The notes: generated by a model from the letters alone, not told the origin. Shown: positions 18,357 to 26,729, numbered from the stretch's first letter. The stretch is DNA of 33,146 nucleotides from Rickettsiales bacterium (GCA_023301245.1 JALZUV010000087.1:1-33146); one strand, 5' to 3'. A program made the numbers and translations.

Positions 18357-18911
18357 ATGTTAAACCGTTTTCACGTAACGGGCCTTGTATTCACGGGCCT
18401 TGCCGCAATCATCTCCCAGTTCTCGGGACCCGTAGAGTATATCCCACCACAAGGCGCGCGGCCTACGGAACAAAAAGATATAGCCACACAAAAAGCCGAA
18501 GAGTACGAACGGGTAAAGCAAATGGCTTGCCTATCCATGACTGTATGGGGCGAAGCGCGGGGCGAAAGCCTTCTAGGGCAACACGCCGTCGCAAGTGTCA
18601 TAGCGAACCGTATAGACGACCCACGCTTCCCTAACACGGCATGTGGCGTGGTACACCAGCCTAAGCAATTCTCAATGTGGAACGCGGGCGACCCTAATGG
18701 TCCAGCGGCCCTAACCGCCTTTAATTACAAAACAAGTCCCAGCGAGGATATACTTGAAGCTATACACGTATCTATGAAAGCCCTAAGCGGGGACCGTAAC
18801 CTCCCACGCACAAGTGTAAACTACCACAGCGCGGCAGTTAAACCCATCTGGCGTAAAGGACTAGATCACTATGAGCAAGTGGGCGCACATATCTTTTACG
18901 TCTACAAGTAA
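18357..18911 (+). CDS. SleB/Hydrolase_2-type cell-wall hydrolase with N-terminal hydrophobic segment
   Basis: MACLSMTVWGEARGES..GQHAVASVIANRIDDPRFPNTACGVVHQPKQFSMWN. Confidence 0.92.
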   Translation: MLNRFHVTGLVFTGLAAIISQFSGPVEYIPPQGARPTEQKDIATQKAEEYERVKQMACLSMTVWGEARGESLLGQHAVASVIANRIDDPRFPNTACGVVHQPKQFSMWNAGDPNGPAALTAFNYKTSPSEDILEAIHVSMKALSGDRNLPRTSVNYHSAAVKPIWRKGLDHYEQVGAHIFYVYK

Positions 18912-18934
18912 CACCTAAAACATTTGTGCCACTA

Positions 18935-18946
18935 GCAAACGTTTGC
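18935..18946. repeat. Palindrome GCAAACGTTTGC
   Basis: Exact match. Confidence 0.95.
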
Positions 18947-18986
18947 TAACTTAAATCATCAACCACAGCTTACACGGAGCAAAACG

Positions 18987-19505
18987 ATGTTTTCCTTAGA
19001 GGAACTTCAAACCAAGACCCACCTAACCCTAGGCTTCATACGAAGCGACGGAGACCTAGAGGTACTAGCTACCTTCAACAACGGCGCTGAGCAACTACCG
19101 CAAGCAATGTTCGTAACTCTCGTCATGTCCTACCTAACTACGGTACAAACAGAGCACAGCGATGCGCAATTATTCGATAGAGACGATGCACTCGATGTCA
19201 TCCAACTTACAAAAGCCGTACCAGATAGTAACACGTCAAAACTACTCGTCCTCGCTGGCTACAACGCAACAGAAGAGCACGTAGTCGAGCTACCCGAGGG
19301 CCGGCAATTTTCCGACATAAAAGAGTGGTATATGCGTTATGGCCGCTTCTTCTGCACATTCAGCGACGGGCTTGATTGGGTGCAAACAGAGGCCAACGAA
19401 GCCGAGACAGAGGTTACGGATTACAAGAGGCCGTCTTACGTCACACTATACGCGACAGACGGAGAAACCCACGATTACGACACTGTTCTAGCAGAGACGG
19501 GATAG
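18987..19505 (+). CDS. Hypothetical protein
   Basis: ACGGAGCAAAACG-ATG, 172 aa. Confidence 0.75.
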   Translation: MFSLEELQTKTHLTLGFIRSDGDLEVLATFNNGAEQLPQAMFVTLVMSYLTTVQTEHSDAQLFDRDDALDVIQLTKAVPDSNTSKLLVLAGYNATEEHVVELPEGRQFSDIKEWYMRYGRFFCTFSDGLDWVQTEANEAETEVTDYKRPSYVTLYATDGETHDYDTVLAETG

Positions 19506-19509
19506 AGCG

Positions 19510-19875
19510 TTGCCCATACGAAAAAGACATACAACCAAACAACCCTTTAGGACCGACAAACGCAATATGCGTCAGTTGACGGATTGGCTTTCGGTACAAT
19601 CGGGAAAGGTACTCACCTTCGTTGAATACGACGGGTTCCTATTACACTTCGGCATCGAAGAGCGGTGGACTTACCACGCAACACACCTAGACGGGTCGGA
19701 AACACCCGCTAAAGAGGTACTGCCTTACGAGTTCAATGGTCGCATGCTGCCTTGCGGTGGTTACCCCAAATACTTTGCTTTCACTTGTTACCCGTGCCAA
19801 CTTACGGACGACGACGCCGTTTACTTACTAAAGAACGGCCTAACACAAAAGCGCCATGAAAGGTTCGAGCAATGA
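19510..19875 (+). CDS. Hypothetical protein with MPIRKR N-terminus (TTG start)
   Basis: TTG CCC ATA CGA AAA AGA; 121 aa. Confidence 0.65.
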   Translation: MPIRKRHTTKQPFRTDKRNMRQLTDWLSVQSGKVLTFVEYDGFLLHFGIEERWTYHATHLDGSETPAKEVLPYEFNGRMLPCGGYPKYFAFTCYPCQLTDDDAVYLLKNGLTQKRHERFEQ

Positions 19876-20135
19876 TTATAGTTCACACACCGAGCGGTCC
19901 CAAGACTGTCATCATTGACAAGCGGTACACGTCCCTCTCTCTTTGGGATGACGGAGACGGAAACTTTACCGTCGCTAAGAACATTGAAAACGACCAGCCG
20001 CATATAGGCATCCGTACTGACGCAGTGTTCGACAACCAAGAGGACGGACTTCGCTGGCTAGCGTACAACTTCGGCCACTCTCGGCAGATTTGGTGTGAGC
20101 GGGACACAAGCTTCGAACTCATGGAGCTAGTGTAA
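19872..20135 (+). CDS. Small hypothetical protein
   Basis: ATGA coupling; N-terminus similar to 24920..25138. Confidence 0.65.
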   Translation: MIIVHTPSGPKTVIIDKRYTSLSLWDDGDGNFTVAKNIENDQPHIGIRTDAVFDNQEDGLRWLAYNFGHSRQIWCERDTSFELMELV

Positions 20136-20317
20136 TGGTTGTAAATGCACATACGATAGCAGAGCGACACAAAGTAGATGAAACTACGGCTAAGGCATTG
20201 ATATATGAGACGGGCAACTACGGTTTCGAGAAAGACCACCCTAGCTTTATGGCCGTGCTGGACACCCTCGCGGATGTTTGGCCTAATACCGAACAAGCCG
20301 ACTTTAGCTGGGCTTAA
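20135..20317 (+). CDS. Small hypothetical protein
   Basis: TAATG coupling. Confidence 0.5.
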   Translation: MVVNAHTIAERHKVDETTAKALIYETGNYGFEKDHPSFMAVLDTLADVWPNTEQADFSWA

Positions 20318-20321
20318 GAAT

Positions 20322-20480
20322 ATGTCTCGTACTAAGCAACCAAGCCTATCGACGGTACAATACGTACTCGGTTACGAACGTGTTACACAGGCGCACAAGA
20401 CATGTATAAACTCAAATAGTATACTCCTGTGGTTGGAGCGGGGACGGCTTTATGAACCGTCCCCAACATCCCACAAGTAA
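20322..20480 (+). CDS. Small hypothetical protein (52 aa)
   Basis: MSRTKQPSLSTVQYVLGYERVTQAHKTCINSNSILLWLERGRLYEPSPTSHK. Confidence 0.45.
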   Translation: MSRTKQPSLSTVQYVLGYERVTQAHKTCINSNSILLWLERGRLYEPSPTSHK

Positions 20481-20492
20481 CCTATTATTACA

Positions 20493-20557
20493 TGGACCAC
20501 TTCGCAAACGTTTGCTAAAAGCGGGTAACAACCACAACGCGGAGCAAACGCAATGAC
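20493..20557 (+). repeat. 65-bp leader repeat, copy 2
   Basis: Identical to 16897..16961. Confidence 0.9.
20504..20515. repeat. Palindrome GCAAACGTTTGC
   Basis: Exact match. Confidence 0.95.
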
Positions 20558-20873
20558 TTTATCCAATATACATGACGGCCCCGCCGACGAAGCCCAGTCC
20601 TTCAAGTTGATAAATCGCGGTTATGCACCCGATGTTTACAGCGCAGGGCAATACTTCGAGACCTGCGAAGACATGTACGACCACATGCTAAACTGCATGC
20701 CTCCCAAGTTCTTTGACGGCAACGCCTTTATGATGTCCGAAGCCAGCACGGGAAACCTAGCCGAAGTCTATGTACGCATCGACGGGCGTTACTACTGCAT
20801 CACTTGTGAGAACACCTCGCAGCTCGTTATGAACCGCACCCTTCACGCCCTACGCAGCGAAGTGGGGGACTAA
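20553..20873 (+). CDS. Hypothetical protein
   Basis: CGGAGCAAACGCA-ATG leader identical to that of the 16957 gene. Confidence 0.75.
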   Translation: MTLSNIHDGPADEAQSFKLINRGYAPDVYSAGQYFETCEDMYDHMLNCMPPKFFDGNAFMMSEASTGNLAEVYVRIDGRYYCITCENTSQLVMNRTLHALRSEVGD

Positions 20874-20874
20874 C

Positions 20875-21129
20875 ATGTTCTCCTTCTCCATGCACTTAAG
20901 CCAGAACGACTATAAAACCCTACGCCTCGCAGCCATGGGTATAGGCCCTCCCTTTCACCATGAATTCACTCGGGACCCTACGTCTCAGGACGTAACATTT
21001 ACTACAACAAATGTACGTAAACTATGCGCGCAGCTTGAGCACCTATTTGACTTTGGGGCAACATCGGCATATGATGTTATGGATATGCACATGACCGCAG
21101 AAACACACGGTTACTACACTATAGGATAG
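20875..21129 (+). CDS. Small hypothetical protein
   Basis: 84 aa, 1 nt after the upstream stop. Confidence 0.6.
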   Translation: MFSFSMHLSQNDYKTLRLAAMGIGPPFHHEFTRDPTSQDVTFTTTNVRKLCAQLEHLFDFGATSAYDVMDMHMTAETHGYYTIG

Positions 21130-21137
21130 CTCATACT

Positions 21138-21320
21138 ATGACATATGTAATTATTATACTACTAAAACTACTGATTGGACTTCTCGGGGTAGTCCTCATA
21201 CTTACGGCCTTTCTTGAGGACAGTTTCAGGCCAACACCATACGGAGTTATAAACTGGCGATTATTTTGGGTAGGAATATTAATCCTCGCTTTCTTAACTA
21301 CGTGGCAGGTGTTCCCATGA
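21138..21320 (+). CDS. Small membrane protein
   Basis: Two hydrophobic helices: MTYVIIILLKLLIGLLGVVLILTAFL...LFWVGILILAFLTTW. Confidence 0.6.
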   Translation: MTYVIIILLKLLIGLLGVVLILTAFLEDSFRPTPYGVINWRLFWVGILILAFLTTWQVFP

Positions 21321-21514
21321 CCTGCAATAAAGAAACCCGAAAGCCTCCACAGGTAAGGTCGACTATTATAACTTGTACGATATTCCTCGTGCTTGCGATT
21401 GTCGGTCCCGCGATACACGACCAGTACCAGCAAGGACAATCGGATAAAGAATACGAAGAATGCGTCCGATTTAAGGAAATGTTTCAGACCCGTATCGTCA
21501 AATGCAAGGGGTAG
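21317..21514 (+). CDS. Small membrane-anchored protein
   Basis: ATGA overlap; STIITCTIFLVLAIVGPAI hydrophobic segment. Confidence 0.5.
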   Translation: MTCNKETRKPPQVRSTIITCTIFLVLAIVGPAIHDQYQQGQSDKEYEECVRFKEMFQTRIVKCKG

Positions 21515-21540
21515 TAGCCTCGAAAACGCTGGACCACTTC

Positions 21541-21552
21541 GCAAACGTTTGC
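21541..21552. repeat. Palindrome GCAAACGTTTGC
   Basis: Exact match. Confidence 0.95.
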
Positions 21553-21589
21553 TATATTAAATAAACAACAACCACGCGGAGCAAACGCA

Positions 21590-21856
21590 ATGATCGACTT
21601 AGTACAAGCCATGCAAACCCTCAGGGTAGCAATGCAAGGGGCTAAAGAATTCTCATCCTTCGCCCTAGGTGAGGAACGCGGACACGGCCTCTTCACCAAG
21701 GACACACTACGCTGGGACAACGAAGAGGCGGGGAGCACAGAGAGTGATATTCACTACTGCCAATCTAACCCGCTAGTTCTCGCTTACGCATCCTACAACG
21801 CCGTAACAGGGGAAGCTCGCATCTTACCCACACCTACGCCGGAGGAATTGTCGTGA
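21590..21856 (+). CDS. Small protein, paralogue of 24633..24890
   Basis: C-terminus LVLAYASYNAVTGEARILPTP. Confidence 0.75.
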   Translation: MIDLVQAMQTLRVAMQGAKEFSSFALGEERGHGLFTKDTLRWDNEEAGSTESDIHYCQSNPLVLAYASYNAVTGEARILPTPTPEELS

Positions 21857-22077
21857 TCGTAACCCTAGGACATTTTGCCACAAGACTAAACGAGCGCGTC
21901 TTACACGACGTTGTAGCCGTTCGAGTACAACGGGCAGCTACGATAATTGAATTTGACAACGGAACCCAAGAGGTCGCGTTGTTCTGGGACAATACACTAG
22001 ACGGAGACGATATACCGTTCACGTATGATGGCGTAACATACGAAACACTAGCCATAGGCGAGGTTACTCATGCCTAA
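21853..22077 (+). CDS. Small protein, possible paralogue of 24920..25138
   Basis: C-terminus FTYDGVTYETLAI. Confidence 0.65.
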   Translation: MIVTLGHFATRLNERVLHDVVAVRVQRAATIIEFDNGTQEVALFWDNTLDGDDIPFTYDGVTYETLAIGEVTHA

Positions 22078-22333
22078 GCATATGGAGAAAACTCTCATAC
22101 GAGATCGTTGGTTCGCATCTACCCATGTAGGGACAATCGACTACCTCTATCGGGGTACGCAAGGCATAGTTGCAGATGTTCATACGCACAAGCCTACCCG
22201 TTTCCGCTTCACTTTGGGCTGGTCATCTACCATCGACCCGAAGTTCCACGTAAAAGATTTATGGCGACCGACCCGCGCATGGGCCATAGCCTCCGTAATA
22301 AAAAGGATTGAAACTTACCATGGCCAAACTTAG
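22070..22333 (+). CDS. Small hypothetical protein
   Basis: 87 aa, overlapping operon ORF. Confidence 0.6.
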   Translation: MPKHMEKTLIRDRWFASTHVGTIDYLYRGTQGIVADVHTHKPTRFRFTLGWSSTIDPKFHVKDLWRPTRAWAIASVIKRIETYHGQT

Positions 22334-22556
22334 CCCAGACGACCAGCATCTTTTAACCGAGCTACCTAAAGTCTCCACGAATTTACGCGCCGAAGCCGAC
22401 ATATGGGCGAAAAGTCCCGAGAGCCAATCCGCAGCGGCCAACACTAGGAGGATGGCGGACAACGTAGATTTAGCCATACGCAGGATTAAAGCATTAAGCG
22501 ACACAAACGACCGATTAACTAAAAGATTGGGGAAATCCGATGGCCGAACTCATTGA
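22320..22556 (+). CDS. Small helical protein
   Basis: MAKLSPDDQHLLTELPKVSTNLRAEADIW. Confidence 0.55.
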   Translation: MAKLSPDDQHLLTELPKVSTNLRAEADIWAKSPESQSAAANTRRMADNVDLAIRRIKALSDTNDRLTKRLGKSDGRTH

Positions 22557-22971
22557 CACACCTTGCCCCTCTTTATACACTCGCGTCCTTGTAACCCTAC
22601 AGTTATCGTTGCTTATGAACTTCTCCATCGCGATTTGCCCTACGCGACACGGCAAGGAAGCTATCACAGAGCAGAAACGCCTCTTGCGATTTGCCCTTCT
22701 TATGAGCTACAACCCTCTCGCCTTGCGTATCGTGAAAACGCTACAGCGAGAGCGGGAACCCTTCACAGCCCCAACCATGTTGATACGAAACGTCTCACGG
22801 CGGGGGGATAGCGAACGTAAGCTACAGCGTACACTAAGAAAGCTAGAGAAGGCGGGAATAGTAATACGGTTCACGAAGCAAGAAGACCTAGACGGCATAT
22901 TTCTCATTGGCGGTGACCGCAGCTTCTACCGCCTTACAGAACCCTACAACACCATGGAGCTACCCGCATGA
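22540..22971 (+). CDS. Winged-helix DNA-binding-like protein
   Basis: NPLALRIVKTLQREREPFTAPTMLIRNVSRRGDSERKLQRTLRKLEKAGIVIRF. Confidence 0.55.
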   Translation: MAELIDTPCPSLYTRVLVTLQLSLLMNFSIAICPTRHGKEAITEQKRLLRFALLMSYNPLALRIVKTLQREREPFTAPTMLIRNVSRRGDSERKLQRTLRKLEKAGIVIRFTKQEDLDGIFLIGGDRSFYRLTEPYNTMELPA

Positions 22972-23255
22972 CACACACTACGAGAGACCTCGCACTCTCC
23001 CTAATGCCTCTTATAGAGAAGGGCGACCACATGGCACAGGCCGACGTACTCGGGTCTATGGGCGTCCGTATACACTTGATGATCGACGATGCGCCGCGTA
23101 GCTGGGATACACACGCATGCTTATATAGTCTAGGGACCCTCTCTCGGCCAAGGGGTAATGAGGACTTCGTGGGAAGAATTCGTCTTACACAACATCCCGT
23201 ACGTAGAGCGAGTAAGGATTTCCCTCACTTCCACCCAACGTATCACGAAGTATAG
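22968..23255 (+). CDS. Small protein, paralogue of the following gene
   Basis: VLGSMGVRIHLMIDDAPRSWDTHACLYSLGTL. Confidence 0.6.
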   Translation: MTHTTRDLALSLMPLIEKGDHMAQADVLGSMGVRIHLMIDDAPRSWDTHACLYSLGTLSRPRGNEDFVGRIRLTQHPVRRASKDFPHFHPTYHEV

Positions 23256-23269
23256 GAGGCCCCATAGAA

Positions 23270-23790
23270 TGATTTGGACAAGCAACGAAAACGCTAAAAA
23301 GATGTCCGAGGGCGCTACAGAATGCCCTTTGTGTGACGCAGGCGTACCTACATCCGCACCACCACAACCCGTTAGGAACATGCAGCTACAGAGCACGTCT
23401 TCCTTACTTGCACAACGCAGCTTTCACCATATGAACGCGGGGGAAGAGCAAGTCCTTTCTACTGAAAAGGCTATATACGAATATATGCACGAGGGCTTAT
23501 ATGATGATCTAGCCGCCTTCCTAGGCGAGCACGGCTTCCGCATACATGCCCTCATAGACTACCCAGAGCACTCGCGACATGATTACGAAGCAGGCTGGTC
23601 TTACTCATACGGGGCCTTGCATACTAACGATGTACTCCGTAAAAAAGACGAACGACTAGCCCTATACCTAGGGTTTGCACGTATGGTTTATACATACGAA
23701 GGTATAAAGTACGAAACAATGCAGAACATCTCTATAGGGAACAATGCACCAATCGTATGCCGTCCAATACAGGACACAGAATTGTTTTAA
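23270..23790 (+). CDS. Hypothetical protein with CPLC motif
   Basis: TAGGAGGCCCCATAGA-ATG supports this start; FLGEHGFRIHALIDYPEHSRHDYEAGWSYSYGAL. Confidence 0.7.
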
Positions 23791-23938
23791 TTCAACGCCT
23801 TAGGGCGGGGGCCGACCCTTCTACATCTACCATCACCTATAGAATACACATACGTCTTATATGATCGTATAAAGCATATATAGGCCAATCCCTATACATA
23901 CCCCACGTAACCCCATATAGTCCCCCAGCGGCATCCTA

Positions 23939-23950
23939 GCAAACGTTTGC
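23939..23950. repeat. Palindrome GCAAACGTTTGC (non-coding block)
   Basis: Exact match. Confidence 0.95.
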
Positions 23951-24585
23951 CAATCCCCACAGGGCGGGGGGCTAACACGAAACCCTACCATAGTCATAAC
24001 ACCCAATAGACCAAACTCTCCACATCTAATCACATCGGGGCGGGGGGAGATACGTCATACACCTATCATATACTCAATATAACCAATAACATAAGTAATA
24101 CTATATTCTTGCTATTCCTCTACTAGCACGTATGATCTCTCCTATGCTCTATCTACCAGTTCCTACACCCTATGACACTACAGACTGTAACAGTTGATGT
24201 AGGTGGAAGGTAAAAATTTTGCCGTAGAAGGGCCTGTAGGTTGTAAACAGCACATACGAAGCCTCGTATAGTAGGTTGTAAACGTATGAGACCTCCTATA
24301 TATAAGGTGTTGTAGGTGGAAACCGCATGGTTGTAAACGACACAAGTCCTAGAAGTCGATGAAGTAGAAGAAACTTCCTTATATGGGACAAGTCGGTCTT
24401 TTCTGTTATTACTCCTTGTTGTTGTTGATGTTGTTGGAGAAGAAAAAAGAAAGGTTGTAAACGTATGGTGGCTTATATATAGCACCCCATGTAGTAGAAG
24501 TAGCTGATGATGGCCGGACACGACTGATGAAGTAGTTGATGTATATAAGGCCTTGTATGTAACCTCTAAACCTATGGACACCGTT

Positions 24586-24597
24586 GCAAACGTTTGC
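24586..24597. repeat. Palindrome GCAAACGTTTGC
   Basis: Exact match. Confidence 0.95.
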
Positions 24598-24632
24598 TTA
24601 AATCGGGACCTAACCACACTATGGAGCACACC

Positions 24633-24890
24633 ATGCTTAACTACTCAGCCATCGCGGCAATGATGATCGCGGACGAAGCCCCTCACGTAGAAGAATACGT
24701 ATCCTGCGCTATCGAACAATTAGCAGATGGGACCTATGCGTCCTGCGCCACGCTCGGCTGCGACGATTATGATGAAATGTGGGTGCCCGAACGTAAATCC
24801 TACTGCTTTGCCACCGATAATGTAGTTGCTTATGCAGCCTACGATAAGAAGACGGGCCAAATGACCATACTACCCACCCCGAACGCGTAA
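24633..24890 (+). CDS. Small protein, paralogue of 21590..21856
   Basis: TGGAGCACACC-ATG; C-terminus VVAYAAYDKKTGQMTILPTPNA. Confidence 0.7.
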   Translation: MLNYSAIAAMMIADEAPHVEEYVSCAIEQLADGTYASCATLGCDDYDEMWVPERKSYCFATDNVVAYAAYDKKTGQMTILPTPNA

Positions 24891-24919
24891 CCCACACAAC
24901 CCAAGCATAGGAGACTACA

Positions 24920-25138
24920 ATGAAGATCAAATTATCAACACCTCGCGGACCTAGGAAAGTCCTGCACGTAGGAGAGGTATCATTACATTCACGCGGAGCA
25001 CGGGTCGCGGGGGCTAAAGGCATAGAGATATACCTAGGCCTAGAAGAGGACCCATGGTCTAAGTCTATACAGGTCAACGAAGACGGAACCTTCGTATATG
25101 AAGGCACCGAATACGTAGAGCTACATATACTGCCGTAG
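24920..25138 (+). CDS. Small protein
   Basis: ATAGGAGACTACA-ATG; FVYEGTEYVELHIL. Confidence 0.65.
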   Translation: MKIKLSTPRGPRKVLHVGEVSLHSRGARVAGAKGIEIYLGLEEDPWSKSIQVNEDGTFVYEGTEYVELHILP

Positions 25139-25145
25139 TCACGTC

Positions 25146-25157
25146 GCAAACGTTTGC
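25146..25157. repeat. Palindrome GCAAACGTTTGC
   Basis: Exact match. Confidence 0.95.
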
Positions 25158-25210
25158 TAAACAAAGTGCGTTTACCTATATTCGGGCAACCACAACCACG
25201 GAGCAATACC

Positions 25211-25501
25211 ATGCTAGATACTATCTATTTAGATGTCCAAGTAGGGCCTTACAACAACCCACGAGCCGTAGCCTTTAAGTCAGGAGAGGACGGAATTTAC
25301 GTAGATCACGTATTCGTACTAAAAGACGAAAGCGCAGCTAATACCACAGAGGGGTCTATATACATACTAGCGGACTTGCTAAGTGCGGCATACCCTAACA
25401 GCACGTTTGCTATCTATAAGACAGACATCCCTGTTAAGAACACGACTACGGACATCGCCGCCGTACTTGCGTTCATCCACCAGTTACGCACAGCGACATA
25501 G
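25211..25501 (+). CDS. Hypothetical protein
   Basis: ACGGAGCAATACC-ATG (MLDTIYLDVQVG) preferred over the ORF-track start at 25154. Confidence 0.65.
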   Translation: MLDTIYLDVQVGPYNNPRAVAFKSGEDGIYVDHVFVLKDESAANTTEGSIYILADLLSAAYPNSTFAIYKTDIPVKNTTTDIAAVLAFIHQLRTAT

Positions 25502-25510
25502 GAGATCATC

Positions 25511-25669
25511 ATGCACGTCGTACATATGAAAACAGAATATGGCTCAACTCGGGGGGAGGTACAATCAATACCCTCAACCACTATGGAAGAAGCATCTAAC
25601 GACCTGAACTACGTAGGGCTAGAACTCGGACGTAACGTACTGCTCGTTATCGACGGTGGACTTACCTAG
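25511..25669 (+). CDS. Small hypothetical protein (52 aa)
   Basis: TAGGAGATCATC-ATG; MHVVHMKTEYGSTRGEVQSIPSTTMEEASNDLNYVGLELGRNVLLVIDGGLT. Confidence 0.55.
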   Translation: MHVVHMKTEYGSTRGEVQSIPSTTMEEASNDLNYVGLELGRNVLLVIDGGLT

Positions 25670-26107
25670 TAGGGTTGTAAATATACACGCGTAGCCATAG
25701 GAGTTGTTGATGTAGAAGTCAGCAGCTTCTTTGTCTTGTAGATCGCCGGAGAAGCGCTTGATGAAGGTTGTAAACGTACGCGCACACATATAGTCATATA
25801 TAGATGATGATGTAGAAGCGTGACATGACAAGATGACAATTAAATAAAAGGTGTAGAAGCGAAGTGGCCCAATTAAATATATGTGCAGACCCTTATTTAA
25901 TTATCGGCAAATTGCATTATCTACTTGCATCGACTTGCTATATATGCCCTCGCGCATGCGCGTCCTTATATATCTTTATTCATGCGCCCATTCATATACG
26001 CATGCACGCCATGCGGCATTCGTTCTTCCATAACTAAACCGCATAACCTACCTATAGCCCATCGGACGAACGCAATAACGCACTAGCCGACATACGGAGC
26101 ACGTATA

Positions 26108-26701
26108 ATGCCTATCACAACTAAAACGACTAAAGCCATCCCTGCGACTAAAACGACAAAAGCCGCACCTGCGACTAAAACACCCGCTGCGACTAAAACA
26201 GCACCTGCGACAAAAGCCGCAACACCAGCCGTACCAAGCGGCCCTAGCACAAGCGAATTGCGCCAAGCTGCAAACGCTCTAGCGGGTAAAGCCGTATCAG
26301 CGTTCTATAGCGGCTCTAGCTTGCCATTTAAAGCCGCAACGCAACGTCTTAGCGCGGTTAACCCTAACAACGCAAAAAAGCCAAGCGTTCGCCAAGCCGC
26401 CGCAATCGCCGCCGCGTTTACATACGGCGTCGGTTCAATCTCTAAAACGGGTATTTTTACGAACGGCACGTTCAATATACCGTCAACCCTCGTAAACCCT
26501 AAAGCGAAAGCGGGCGAAACAATGCTTGCACAAATCGAAAGCGGCGCGCTCGGCAATATGCTCGGCAATGCTATCGACCTGCACAGCGACGGAACGCGCT
26601 ACGTATTCAATATCGCTAACATCCGCGCGCATTACTTGCCGCTACTCGATAGCGACGTCCGTTCCAACGCTATCAAAGCAATCGACGCTATCGCCGCCTA
26701 A
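26108..26701 (+). CDS. Protein with Thr/Lys/Ala repeat tail
   Basis: TTKTTKAIPATKTTKAAPATKTPAATKTAPATKAATPA tail then a globular domain; ACGGAGCACGTATA-ATG. Confidence 0.8.
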   Translation: MPITTKTTKAIPATKTTKAAPATKTPAATKTAPATKAATPAVPSGPSTSELRQAANALAGKAVSAFYSGSSLPFKAATQRLSAVNPNNAKKPSVRQAAAIAAAFTYGVGSISKTGIFTNGTFNIPSTLVNPKAKAGETMLAQIESGALGNMLGNAIDLHSDGTRYVFNIANIRAHYLPLLDSDVRSNAIKAIDAIAA

Positions 26702-26704
26702 CTA

Positions 26705-26716
26705 GCAAACGTTTGC
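26705..26716. repeat. Palindrome GCAAACGTTTGC (between stop codon and terminator)
   Basis: Exact match. Confidence 0.95.
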
Positions 26717-26729
26717 TAAGCATACAGCC

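Larger units (their letters stand above)
23791..24632 (+). other. Long repeat-rich non-coding block
   Basis: No plausible + strand CDS; four GGTTGTAAAC motifs, three GGGCGGGGG tracts and GATGTAG/GTAGAAG repeats. Confidence 0.6.

Noticed and set aside
20440-20464. Perfect hairpin GGGGACGG-ctttatgaa-CCGTCCCC as a terminator
   Set aside because: Lies in the 3' coding end of the 20322 ORF and lacks a T-tract; possible but unsupported as a terminator.
24230-24470. CRISPR-like array from spaced GGTTGTAAAC repeats
   Set aside because: Repeat is too short (about 10-15 bp), spacing is irregular (about 35-125 bp), and similar copies occur singly elsewhere; no cas genes.
24153-24629. 158-aa minus-strand ORF over the repeat-rich block
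   Set aside because: Composition (STTSSTTTR...) reflects the underlying repeats; no RBS; all neighbouring genes are on the + strand.
25619-25831. Minus-strand ORF with natural-looking TFIKRFSGDLQDKEAADFYINNSYGYACIF
   Set aside because: Could be a gene remnant, but it partly overlaps the + strand 25511 ORF and the repeat motifs; without a homology search I cannot support it.
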